From: Phoronis australis
Lineage: Eukaryota > Phoronida > Phoronidae
Assembly (NCBI GenBank): GCA_002633005.1
Contig: NMRA01000139.1
Location: forward strand, 562,050-622,049
DNA length: 60,000 bases
Direction of reading: 5' to 3'
The notes below the pieces were generated by a model that saw only the letters and a program-made list of their open reading frames with translations, did not search any database and was not told the origin of the DNA. Below are positions 48,677 to 60,000 of this stretch, one piece after another; position 1 is the stretch's first letter; each line of letters starts with the position of its first letter. Both the position numbers and the translations under genes were made by a program.

Positions 48677-49000
48677 TTCGCCACACGTCCGCCTCGTCTT
48701 CCACGTGTTCGACTTCTTCAGGTCTCTGACTAAAGGGTCTGCGGCGAGATTCAACGAGAATTTCGACAGATCGAAAATGTCAACAATTTGAGAGTGGCTC
48801 AGTGCATACCGGGCAATGATGTTGGTGATGGTCGGATTGACACCTGACGCCTGACAACAGTGTTTCACCCGGATGTACATCTAAGAACTGGGAACTGGGG
48901 GAGTTCTGTTTGAGGTGGTTGGTCATTTCAGGATTCTCATTCGAACAGTTTGTTGGTTCGTTTGCCTGTTTGACTGCTTAGATTAAACTTTCACGCGGAT
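48677..49000 (+). other. nAChR 3' UTR with candidate poly(A) signal
   Basis: After the stop the first plausible signal is ATTAAA at 48982-48987. No AATAAA was seen within the next kilobase, so the end is uncertain. The 130-codon minus-strand ORF across exon 6 and this region is antisense shadow. Confidence 0.35.
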
Positions 49001-50209
49001 GTGCTAATACCGCATTTTTACTATATTTGTAGCTGGACTACCTTGTGTCGTCTTAATTTTTACTGGTGAACATGATTTTTGTTAGCGGAAGCGTATAGTC
49101 TTGTTTCTATGGGTAATTTGTTGTGTACCAAGTTAGTTTGATACAATGGTGCTTCAGTACCCTCTTGTAGAATTTAGGTTGAAACGAATTTCTCGTTGTA
49201 GAAATTCGCGATCGTCTTACAATGTCATTTTACTAGAAAAAAAATGTTATTGTTTATCACTTTTGTATATGCAGATTAGTTTAACGGACACGCGTGTAAG
49301 TCACTTTCTTGTATTTTGACGAAGCAATTCTTTTGTGTATGTATGCGGCTTGTTGCAGTGTGCGCCGTTCCGGTTTCAAACAACTGAATTTACACTCACC
49401 AAACACTTTCATAGTAAAGGTGTGCCTCTGTTGACTTTTTTACAAGTGTTGAATTGAAACTGTAAATTCACAATATTGAGATTAATCCATTTTCCCTTTG
49501 GTTCCGGAAGTAAGCGACGTTGTGACTATGCCGCGTTTACATTTGTTTTTGGTTGTTGATTACTTCTAACCAGTCGAGCAACTTCAATACAGCACCCGTG
49601 TTGAAGATGTTTTATTGGGAATGCCCCACGCGCTACATGCGCGTGCGGGAAAATGGTCTCGACTTTGGGTGTGCCTTACTGCGGCTATTTTTGCGCATAC
49701 CTAGACTTTTTGGAAGCATCAACGGAAATCGATAATGGTGTTTACAAATTGCGTGAGAAGAACTTTAAAATAATCGACACTATACTGGTGGCTATCTAAC
49801 CTCACCATCCAGGCGGAAAACAGTAGTAAATGGTGATTTTCAGAGGGCAAGTCGACCTATGTGTACTTCCGTAATGGAATGGAGCAATTTGCAGAGGTCA
49901 AACAGTAGGGGTCCATATTGGTTATAGGCTCCTAATACACGGAGAACATTGTTAGTGCTTGGTGTTTTACAACACAAACTTGGGATCTGTTACAAGCTGC
50001 GGTCCCTTAAAATGCTTGTCAGCTCCATTTACATTAAAGAGAGTTAAGATCAATTGTTTTTGAAACGGTTATCAACCCGCCTTTCGTCACAATGATCAAG
50101 TCATAACGTAGAGAGTTACGATATTGGTCTCGTATTGCTCCATAGTCAAATGAAATGTGATTCCAGGGCTATGAAAGAACTGGCAGTTGTTGTTGTTAAA
50201 GGTTATGTA
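49001..50209. other. Intergenic, no gene recognised
   Basis: AT-rich sequence with short ORFs only. Confidence 0.5.
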
Positions 50210-50332
50210 GGACCTTATGTGCCAATAGGACCTTACGGATCAGTAGGACCTTATGGACCAGAAGGACCTTATGGACCAGAAGGACCTTATGGACCAATAG
50301 GACCTTATGGACCAGTAGGACCTTATGGACCA
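50210..50332 (+). repeat. 18-bp minisatellite with collagen-like reading
   Basis: About seven tandem copies of GGACCTTATGGACCAGAA and variants. In the + frame open from 50135 to 50377 it reads [12 protein letters not shown] triplets, a perfect Gly-X-Y pattern without stops. The flanks of the ORF show no signal peptide, domain or splice pattern, so I treat it as a repeat whose coding sense is unproven. Confidence 0.85.
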
Positions 50333-50439
50333 GGCTGGGTATTTAGCCAGCTATATCTACAAAATTATGGATTTTAAAAATATATAGTTTTGTAGATAAA
50401 TGTATTTCGCTAAAATAATTTCAGTAAAAGTATAAAATT

Positions 50440-50780
50440 TCTTAAAGAAGAAAACTTGTAGATTGGGATTTTTGACATTTTTGCCACTCTGTTATTGATT
50501 GCTTCACGTGACGATGCATTTTTACAAAACTTATCAAAAAGGAAAGGTACAGCACGTTCATAACTGACGGTTTCAATAACATGTCCTATTTTTTGATATA
50601 CCCTCATACAAAAGTGGAACATTTTAAAAATAACCAGTAACTACATTTTGGAAACCAATGTATAAAGCGTAGTGTCGACATATTTCATCTGAATGCGATC
50701 AGTCATTTCTGAGACACGATGTTCCGGAGTTCCAAAGCTACAATTTGAACATTTTTCTCGGGTTCTACATAACCTTCAGA
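50440..50780 (+). repeat. Dispersed repeat family R1, copy 3
   Basis: Contains GGGATTTTTGACATTTTTGCC, GCTTCACGTGACGATGC, CATCTGAATGCGATCAGTCA and ACATTTTTCTCGGGTTCTAC, all with counterparts in the copies at 6.5-6.9 and 8.0-8.4 kb. Confidence 0.6.
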
Positions 50781-53686
50781 CGTGACTTGTCACGTTGTCT
50801 CCGTTTATTCGCCCAGTATGATCTCGCGCTTTAATCAACGTACATGCACTGCCTGGTCACTGTAATTAAAAATCAACTCTCATCTGAGTAAAGAGCAAGT
50901 TGAGATCAATTTTATAGCGATAAGTGGTTAGTTTCTTCGACGGAACCCGGGTTTGGAGTCGTTTAAAAAAAGTAAAGATTTTTTGACCTGTCGATCGTTT
51001 TTCGTTTTTGCGATCATATTATTGTTTAATGATATTATTTTGCACATATACTTGTTTTTGAAACATGGGACATGTTTTCCACTATTGTCCGTATGATGTC
51101 AGATAGTTTCTTTTAGAAATAAGAGGCTAGTATAGGATGATTTTATTGCCGAAGAAATATGTTTTTCGACATGTCGGTAACTCGATTTTTTTCATTTGAA
51201 CTTATGTTCATGTTGCTATTGGTAACGCAATATTGACAATAAATGTACCTTTTAGAACATTTCTTGAAACAGGTTTTTATTTTTCATCTCTAGCGCCCAT
51301 ACATGAAGTAAACCAATCCTGTGTACGTAGCATTCAATTATTATTATTTCTGTTATTTGCCTCGTCCCGGTTGTCACTTGAATGGGAAATCGGGATTTTT
51401 CTCCTGATCATACGTTGAGTGCACATGTTTTCACTATATCCACCGTGGTGCGGCCATGGCTCAGTTCTGTAGACTTAAAAATCTCGAGAAGGAAGCTGCG
51501 TGATCACGTACTTTGTAGTACATTGCGATGCACGCCTAATCACGGTATTCTTCTTTACTCGTGTTATGAGCCGCACAGATAGATTAGTTTCATGGTTTTT
51601 CCATTTTATGCAATTACTTTTCGATGTCAAAATTGGCCAAGTGTTTTGCAACAAAACGCACGGACTTGCTCGTTGTTGAAGCCGATACATGTAGTGGGCT
51701 TGCTGCTGAGTTCATCAACTTAATAATTACAGAACAATTAAACTGCGTTATCGAAAACGAAGCAAACATGTAAAGTGTTTCTCGGGTACTTATGCAGATG
51801 TTGATTATGTAGACCTTATAACTATAAAACAGGATGTAGGCATAGATAAAAGAAATAAAACACCTGCACGTGATCAAACGATTACAGGTTGGACAAGACT
51901 TCTTCAAATGTCATCAGAGCCGACATTGTAACCGACGAGTCTTGCTATCTCTTGAATAGTTGCTGCATTTCTATTTGTATCAGGTGTTATCGACATCGTC
52001 AGTCGGTAAACGTTAGTTTCAGAGCCTGGAAGATAAACAAAACATACGGAGTAACGGGAACACGGAAACGTTCAATGGCGTTCGGTGTAAACAATAAAGC
52101 GTAGAAAGCTTTCAAATTATCTTAAACTGCAACTTTTGTGCAAACATTTTCAAGCTGGTTAAAATTTTATGAATAACTTAAGTCACACCTATAATGTGAT
52201 GTGTGTATGCAAACTCTACTTTGGAATTGTAGAATTCAAGTAATTGAACCTCTTCTCAACTAGCGAATACACTCATGGTTTAGTGAACCAGGTAAACGAA
52301 TTTCAGTTCAGTTCAGTTTGAACACATTAATTATCTTTTTGCGTAACTAACCCGTTAATTAAGTTCACCAAAGCAATGTTTAAAAACAAAAATGTCCTTT
52401 AGTGAAATTGCCACCTCGACATTTTTATAGGTAACGCTTGTGCAACCCTAGCAAGATGTCGAAATTTAGCTAAGTATGAAACATCATTCTCCGATGGCGA
52501 AACAGATTCAAGTGAAACTTGCAGGTATTATGCTTTATTTATTGTTCTCCAAGATGGTGTTATGAACTTATTTGAAATGTTCAAGTATGCCACGAGGCAT
52601 TACAAAATTAGGATTAAATTCTTATGAAATGTCAAAAGTTGCATAAAACTAAAACTAAACGATAACTGAGGAAACTGTAACATCATCTTTTAAAATTTCA
52701 TCTTGAACATTTACGTCATCAAATAATTTGTCATTTTATCGATGCCGAGGTTTCAATAGGAACGATTCCATCTATTTGATGAATTTTACTATAAAACATG
52801 GTCACAGGGCACCATTAACAACAAACCGGCATAAGGGAGAAGAAATCACATTCACAGGGCAAGATTTTTACAGACTGTATGCCATTGCCCATTTATACTC
52901 GTGAGGGAACACTTCCAGTAGACTGCAAACCACAGTCGAATGCGACTGATACCTCCCTAATGACAGGCGACTTTTGAGATCACTTGGGCTGCAACCATGA
53001 CCTTGACCCTCTGTTGACCAAAACCGTTTGCGGCTGAAATGAGTTGAATTCCGCACTCAACTGAACATCTGAAACCTCACGTAGATATACTCTGAAAATG
53101 TGAATATGTCCGAAGTGTTCCTCGGGTATTTTATTTTTTTCAGGTATCTATTGTCATTAATAAACAAGTACAAAAACAAGTAAGTACATGCATTCATTCA
53201 CTCATGCACACCTCAAGAGAGACCATTATCGTATCTCGTATAAAGTAAACAATTTCTGCTACATGGAGTTAACATGAACAGTAACATTTTCCCATTTCGC
53301 AGAGAAGTTAACATATATGAAAGTTTTTATATGCAATTAATTTTTCAGTATTATAGTACTCATAAGTATATGTAACAAACTTGTATATTTTTGGGACATC
53401 CTCGGGTATTTTATTAGCACGTGCGAACTACACTTCAATTTTAGTCTACGCTTTATTATGGCAGTTTTATAAGTCGCCAGCAGACAAAACCTAATGTGTT
53501 TGTTTCAAAATCTATGGATTTGCAACGAACACATTTTATATAAAGCATGAATTGGGTTTTCAGTCGTGAATTTTATCTAGTATGTCATGACTGTCAGCAT
53601 ACAATGATGTTACATCAATTTGTACAAACACAATAAACGTAATGGTTTCGTTTCCGTTTTATACGAACTCATTGGCAAACTGATCA
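50781..53686. other. Intergenic, no gene recognised
   Basis: AT-rich; the short ORFs on both strands lack domains. Two short phrases (CCTCGGGTATTTTATT at about 53120 and 53400) recur 280 bases apart. Confidence 0.5.
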
Positions 53687-54690
53687 TACAGGGTATCCCG
53701 AAAGCATTGACACTCTAGTTTAAATGCACACGCGTTGTAATTGAGAACATGAATAGTAATGAGAATCTCTTAAGAAAGACAAATGATTTTTCCTGTGCCA
53801 TTTCTGACCCTTGAAATTATCCTGGAAAATGCAATTTCCATAAGTTTTTGCCGGTTTCTCTCAAACCCGCAAGGGATATTTCTTCATTTGTTTATGAAAA
53901 AATGTAAAGAAGTATGAGAGGACAGGAATGACGGTTTTATCATAACTGATTCATTAAAGCTAAAACGAAATTTTGTTACGAAATTCCACACGACATGTCC
54001 TCTCCATGGCATTCTAATCCTTGCATTCCTCACACGTCGTATTTTTTAGAGAAATGACCATTCTGTGAATTGGTCCTCTAGTCGTTCAGGCTGAAAACAG
54101 TTTTAATTCGAGTTTGGTGCTTTAATAATCCGGTATACTATCATAGTAGCTCGGATGTTCTTTACAATAGACCTGGCACTGGTCCAATAAACGTCTTATT
54201 CTTTTTCCAGGGTATTGCACTCCGACAACATTGACAAGAGGAGCGACTTCTGACACCAAAGGGGATGCCATTAAATCGTTTTAGCTCATTTGAATGACGA
54301 GGTTTATTACCCACTTGCATGATAGACAATCACGATCATTTACCATGGCCTACAATGCGATTTCTTCCAATCACTAAATCGACCTTCTTTGCAGTAACAA
54401 TAAGTTCTTTTTAGATTGCACTCACCTTTCTCGCGGAGGTAGAAAACTGCGTTGCATGATTGACCTACTTTTCAAAATGTCAGTAACTCCTGAGTTAATA
54501 AGAGAAACATACCCTGCACTGATATTTGTGGACTCCAGATCGGAACAAATTGTAAAATCATTTTGATGTGTGTGCGCTCTACTGACGGAAATTACACCTA
54601 TATAGATATGAGGTATAAATTCTACGTGTTGTCAACAACTTTTACGAAAGTCTGCCTCCCTATTTTGATGGAATTTTGGGACACCCTGTA
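53687..54690. mobile_element. Mariner-like non-autonomous element, about 1.0 kb
   Basis: TACAGGGTATCCCGAAA at 53687-53703 and TTTTGGGACACCCTGTA at 54674-54690 are inverted copies with two mismatches, bounded by TA. This end sequence is typical of Tc1/mariner elements. No transposase ORF of useful length survives inside. The right end is shared with the small element at 9.6-9.9 kb. Confidence 0.65.
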
Positions 54691-57030
54691 GAGTCATCAG
54701 CTGGAAGCAACTGCGAAAACGATTTCCTTTGAACGCGCATCAAAATGAACAATGTAATCCCCAATAACTTCCGGTTGAGTGAAATTATCGACGTTTGTGT
54801 TCGTATACAAGACGATGCAATAACATTGAACGGGCATGCACATCAAGTGAGACAATTTACAGCATAATTTCAGCGGAGGCTAAAATCAAGTTTATCAAGC
54901 CATTGTTTTGTCTATGGTAGTAAATCTCCTGCTTGCGCAATCATTGAATTTGTTGGAAGACTCATTTTTGTTAATATTCAGTTCCTTTTTAAAAAATGTG
55001 TCATATGAGGAACTGATACATTTCGTTTGCAAAGATGAACTGTGTGAAGAGCCTGTCAAAAAGCCATAATCTGTGGACCGATCAGTATATAACGATCGAC
55101 CAGTATCATTCGCCATGTACGTAAGCGTAATCATGGAGGCTACTCTCCGGCCGTGACCAAAAAGACATATAAGAATAAAATGGCAACATTTGGTTATGGG
55201 CTTTCACGAATGTGTGTCCTTTGAACATTGTGTTCTGCCAGCTTGGTCACCTCTCTTGAAGTCCTATTGTCGCCACTTCAGTGAGGGGTCTTCATTCCCC
55301 GTGGTATTTTACTGAGAGAAGGAGCCGGATACCGAAAACTGCAGAACACATTTCGGTGTTCCACTAAACGCCAATCATTTCCAACCCAATGCATTCCAAT
55401 ACATAATAATACAGGTAATGGCTGCACCTGGGGTTCTATTGCTCATTTGTCTCCATTATTTAAGTCTCTATGTTTTGTTTACCAAGCTGTAGACTATTTT
55501 TTCATCGATTGGCTGTGGAGAGGCGTAACAAAGGCCTCCCGCTGTGTGATTTTTGGTGACATACCTTTGTCCCAAGTGTGCCACCCAACTTAATCTTCTG
55601 TACCATGACTTCTCGTCCACTTTACACTTGTTAAATATTTGTCAAGGAGATTTGAACGCGCGTTTTCAAGAGGTCAATTGGAGATCGAATTTGTTAGAAT
55701 TATAAGTAGTTATAACACGCATTAACCTTGGTGGGCATTTTCGACATCGGATTTCAAGGCTTGGAGTATTCACTTTCACAAATACAAGAAAGTCTAATCC
55801 TGACACGAGACGAATACGACATCACATTTAATCCTGTAAGGATCATCGCGCATTTCCACGTGGTGCTTACAGAACTGGAGTTCTTTGGCCTATCGAGAAC
55901 AAGTGAGCAGCCGTGGTTGTGAAGGGTCATCACGTAAAACTGTTAAGTGCGTGAAATATGAGTTCAGGATTTTAACGTTTCCGTCATCCAACAAGACACT
56001 TCAGTTAGCAAAAATTTGCTGAGGACTTAGCGTAACTAAGTATCGTGTCTGTATGCTCTCTGGAATATTTAAAACGGTTACTTCAAGCAGGGCTTGAGAA
56101 ACTCTATAAACTCACTGTAATTCGCTCGCGTACAAGCAACAAAGGTCATTGGATTACACTAAAAGGTAATGGTTCGCTTTAAATATGAAACCTCATCTAA
56201 CAGGTGTTTAATAGGGATGAGCTTTACGCGTTGATCGCTACACCTAAGGCTCTTAGGCTTAAGTCAACCATCGATGTCCCTGAGTTTGATCGCGGGTTGT
56301 GGAGGGGGGATTATATGATATATGTGGCTTTGATGCTGGGCGTGGAAATTAGGCACCCTATCATAGAGTGGACTCGAAAAAAGGGTCATTTTTGGTAGCT
56401 TCCTTGCAAAACTCGCACTTTCATAGTTTTGTGAGTTCAGCCCACCTTCTGGAGATTAACTCAATAGAAGGATTCTTGGATCCGACAGCTGAATTTGTGG
56501 CTGGTTAAACCTCGTGCAGCACAAGCGTTGTCAAACGTGAGTTCATCTTATGCAACCACTGATTACAACATATAGAAAATACTCAAAACCCTTCTGCTGT
56601 GTATTTTCCTCGAAAGGAACACTTTTCAACTTTTCATATATTCTCCCGAAGTGCAACTTTTAGGAATTGAATCGACACCACTTCGACAGGAAATTGATTG
56701 AAAAAAAAGACTCCATTTGAGCAATGCCCTGAGAGTATCCCAGGATTCAAGGTCATTGATGACCAAAGACAGGCTGGCATTGGACAGACATAGGGGCATG
56801 TTGCAGTTAAGTAAGCGACGAGTTGTTGAGGGGAATACGCACAGGGGGATCTGTGAAGTGGGAGAGTTCCCGGAAGAGTAACCTGCGAAGCAGGATGGAA
56901 CTCATGTGGCACAAGGGGGCTCGATTTCAAATTCTATTCTAACAGTACAAAAGCCCATTCAGTACAGTATGCGCCCTCCTGAAGTTAGAGCTCGCTACTG
57001 AAATATGGCGCTTGCTACTGAAATATAGTG
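54691..57030. other. Intergenic, no gene recognised
   Basis: Short ORFs only. Those at 55728 and 56204 (64 codons each) show no recognisable domain or splice context. Confidence 0.5.
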
Positions 57031-57039
57031 CAGGCTCAT

Positions 57040-57460
57040 CATCAATTCCAAAATGGCGTCCATGAAAGCAGTTGTCAACAAATCAGTGCAAGAACTGTCA
57101 TTTCGACTGGGGACAAGTTTTTGGAAATCGAAGTTATGAAACTTCATTAAGTCTTGGAAAAAACACTCGTAGCAAAGACAATCCCCTGTAACTTGACGTC
57201 ACTGAATTCAATTATTTGTTTTTGTAACAAATGTTACACTCTTGTCGTACGTATCATGGTGTACTTCCAACGTGTATCGCTTAGAATCATTATCATTGCT
57301 CAATGTAGTCGCCTTGAAACTAAGTCACGTCTGACGCCATCTTGAACTTCTAAGGAACTGTAGCTATGTGATTGCGTGCGCTCGCGTACGCCCGTAAACG
57401 CTCGATTCTAAAAGCTGTTCAAGAAGCGAAAGTTGCGGCGTTCGCATGCGCCCTCCTCAT
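57040..57460. promoter_or_regulatory. Candidate promoter region (YY1- and NRF1-like, CpG-rich)
   Basis: CAAAATGGCGTCC on the + strand near 57048 and CAAGATGGCGTCA on the minus strand near 57332 both match the YY1-type start-site motif. The NRF1-like TGCGTGCGC (57375) and TCGCATGCGCC (57442) follow in a local CpG-rich stretch. The paired, opposed YY1 motifs suggest a bidirectional or TATA-less promoter. The + strand ATG there opens only 28 codons; the minus one only a few. Confidence 0.35.
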
Positions 57461-59225
57461 TGAACAAACTTCGCATTTTCGCCACCCGTAAACATGGCTA
57501 CGGGTGTCACTAGTGTTCCCAGGCTCTAAATTCATGTAGATTTACTGTGCGCGTGCATATACCAATACCAACTTCAGAAATCTTAGGGGCAGCGTACTGA
57601 GGTTGTGTTCACCGGTTAGTTTTACTTTGTTTTTGGGCTTGTCAAAAGAAACAGTACACGTTCTGACTCAGGTGAATTAACATTTCAAATTTACACGCAT
57701 GTCTGCGGTGTAGCTTAATCATAGGTCCGTGCCGTAAAAACACCTACTTACTTCGCAGACATAATGTCGACTCTTTCGAAGCGTCTTTGATGGAATTGAA
57801 TTGTTTACACTAAATCACCTGGAATTCTCTTGACCGCCACTCTGGCTTGCCGGTAGAAACTAATGCGCCGTGACAACCAGCTAACGTCTCCGACCTGAAG
57901 CTATGACCAGTCAGATCTTCTTAAGGCTAGACGTCATTTCTAACTCCAGTTAAAACTGACTTTATAGCAATAAAGTTATAGGAGCTCGCCCCGTGCTATT
58001 GGCGCAAAAATAATTTCTTTGTCGGACTATGATTGCTTAACTCGGACCAACAGGCGCATTAAAATTGGAAACGAAAAATGACAAAAAATTAACATGACCT
58101 ATAGATCCTCCAAATTAACCCGTAGACTTGAGGCCATGTAGGTCAATTCCCCTATAATCAGGTTTTTTTCTGAAATGATCCCTGCAATAAGTAACATAAG
58201 CTGGAACTTGGCAAAACACGCGTGTTTATTTGCCGTAATGTAAAACCGGTTCACTTAGTTAAGTTTTTGATTTTTGGACCTCGGAAAAGCGAGTTCAATT
58301 TTACTTAAAAAGATACATATTCATCATATCCTGCACAAAAGCTTCAAATTGGCAAGTCCTTTCTTCTATTCTTCGGTTACCGGTACCGATTAAAAAAATA
58401 AAACATAATACAACAGCTTTGGAATCTGACTTTTAGCAGACCCACGTGCAATGCGTTTGGGCCGTGTTAAGAAGTGCATTCGACTCGTCGGATGTAACGT
58501 CTACGATCTGTAAGCACATGTTTTACACAAACTTTCTAGCCGTGTTAGTGAATTAGTCATAGCAAATGTCAGAAGGTACTTTACGTACCTTCAGTGGTTA
58601 TGCCAAGACTTATCGCTTACTTACAAGAAGCTGCAGAAAATCAATGCCTCCGTTCATCGAAGTTACATTCTTATAGCAAATATTTTCAAGTCTAGATCCA
58701 GCTAGCATACTGCAATTAGTCAGAAAAAGTAATTGGCGTGTTTTTATTTGACTTGCCTATTTTACTCGAAAGTCATGAAATATCGGATAAGTTTTGAAGA
58801 AGAGGGTACTTAGAATCGCTGAGAGATTTCACGCAACACCGCCTGCGTGTTACCATAATCATCAATGCCTCAGTAATTAACTTTTGCGAGTGTAATTGAT
58901 TCGCCTTGTCATTCCTAATCCCACTGTTGTTGTTTTAAGCTATGCGGGTTAACGAATAAGGTGAACAGGTCATCGAATGTGTCACCCCTCATTCACCGAC
59001 ACTCGTCTCATGCGCATTTTCACGTGTTAGAGACGTCTTGCGATGTCAAATAACTTGTAAGTTGTTTTTCACCTAATGCGGTTTTACCCAACCATGTAAC
59101 CGATAGCACTTTTCTAAACCTGAATAAAACAACTGCAACCGGATTCAGCTTCGAAAGAGTAAGGAAAGTAAGAGATTTTTCCAATTCCTATAATTATGAA
59201 TCGACTTGTTAATTTCGTTGACAAA
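57461..59225. other. No gene recognised
   Basis: AT-rich sequence without long ORFs or clear repeats. Confidence 0.5.
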
Positions 59226-59388
59226 CTATATCCACATACCCAGCAAGTGATCAAGTAGAGATAGTATTAGATGGAGTTAAGGTCTAGATGGTAAACTTAC
59301 TAACTCTGTCGAGTTAAGAAAAACTCTATCGATGGAGATGTTAAGTTTATCGATTGAAAAAATATCTCTGGTGATAAGGATAGTACCT

Positions 59389-59453
59389 CTATCGAGTAGA
59401 TAATGAATCTATCGGTAGTTTATAAGTCTATCGAGTAGATAATGAATCTATCG
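59389..59453 (+). repeat. 26-bp direct repeat, 39-bp period
   Basis: CTATCGAGTAGATAATGAAT plus CTATCG occurs at 59389-59414 and identically at 59428-59453. Further TATCGA words lie upstream (59320-59355), making a small ATCGAT-rich array. Confidence 0.8.
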
Positions 59454-60000
59454 ACAAAATTCCAAAGCGTTAGTGCAGGGGAAAATTCTCGCGTTAACCT
59501 TTAGTAACCACTAAAATGGTTTTGAAATTAAAACAGCACAAAAAACTAATTATTGGATTCTTGCACTCTGCGAACACGATGTTTTAATTTACATGTTTGC
59601 TTTCGGTTATAAAAACCCTCTGTGTTTCAATTAATACTCGACAGTGCGCCATTTGCTGGCCATTTTGTCAAACTGGGTTTGTGCATTTAAATAAAACAGA
59701 TTTCTGGCAATTGCTGAGCGCGCATTAGCGTTCGTGAGCCTGAAAGCGATACAACAAAAACGATCACAATTCGATTTGATCCACGTGAAACGTTTTAGTT
59801 AAACTTAATCTGACCAGGCGAACGGCAGGCGCTTGGTGGCACCGGGCGAGAGTTGTAGATTTTTATACACAATCAACGGTCAGTGCCTCCTATACAAATT
59901 AAATTCTCTACGCTATAAATATTGCGTGTCTTGCGGCCAGGTTGAAAAGACGTTCCTTTGTCTAGTTAACCCCTTCAATTATGCACGGCTGGTTATCATT

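Noticed and set aside
48488-48880. Minus-strand 130-codon ORF
   Set aside because: Antisense to nAChR exon 6 and the 3' UTR; no independent support.
1-60000. CRISPR array, bacterial operon, prophage or endogenous virus
   Set aside because: The sequence is eukaryotic with spliced genes; no regularly spaced repeats, ribosome binding sites, integrase, gag or polymerase motifs were found.

Overview
This is one window of animal nuclear DNA, about 40% G+C, with long AT-rich introns, GT-AG splice sites, microsatellites and many small transposon remnants. The only conventional host gene I can support is on the + strand: a nicotinic acetylcholine receptor (nAChR) subunit of non-alpha (beta) type. It has a Cys-loop, four membrane segments, an E(-1')/L9'/K20' pore helix and no vicinal cysteine pair in loop C. 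From the signal peptide onward the coding sequence is split 143, 45, 110, 982 and 171 bp. To my knowledge this six-exon plan matches the vertebrate neuronal subunit genes (CHRNA2-6/CHRNB2-4). With the style of the repeats, it suggests a marine invertebrate, probably a deuterostome (hemichordate, echinoderm or cephalochordate). The species is an inference and not proven.

Layout. 1-35 kb holds no conserved exon. It does hold three short ORFs (2857-2926, 18291-18384, 27408-27495), each reading as a signal peptide and each ending in phase 1 at a GTAAG donor. The acceptor of the shared second exon (35234) needs exactly phase 1. A fourth start (35167) lies inside the polypyrimidine tract of that acceptor and also reads as a signal peptide. 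The locus may therefore have several alternative first exons that swap only the signal peptide and promoter. Exons 2-6 lie at 35234-35376, 41686-41730, 46228-46337, 46944-47925 and 48506-48676. An NRF1 palindrome lies just upstream of the 27.4 kb exon, and several CTCF-like motifs, all on the minus strand, are scattered through the locus.

Mobile DNA. Intron 2 carries a 2.15 kb element with roughly 140 bp terminal inverted repeats and TTAA at both ends, containing two broken THAP zinc-finger ORFs on opposite strands and an acidic ORF. This fits a Kolobok-like DNA transposon. Other remnants are a 225-bp-arm foldback (6.8-7.8 kb), a 495-bp MITE with a near-perfect 8-9 bp target duplication (16.3 kb), a palindrome-rich MITE (32.9-33.7 kb), a mariner-like 1-kb element (53.7-54.7 kb), a hAT-like relic (43.9 kb), a tRNA-derived SINE head in the last intron, and several dispersed repeats.

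49-60 kb is intergenic as far as I can tell. It has an 18-bp minisatellite that reads as collagen-like GPY/GPx triplets, and a CpG-rich stretch near 57.0-57.5 kb with YY1- and NRF1-like motifs that could be a promoter of a neighbouring gene.
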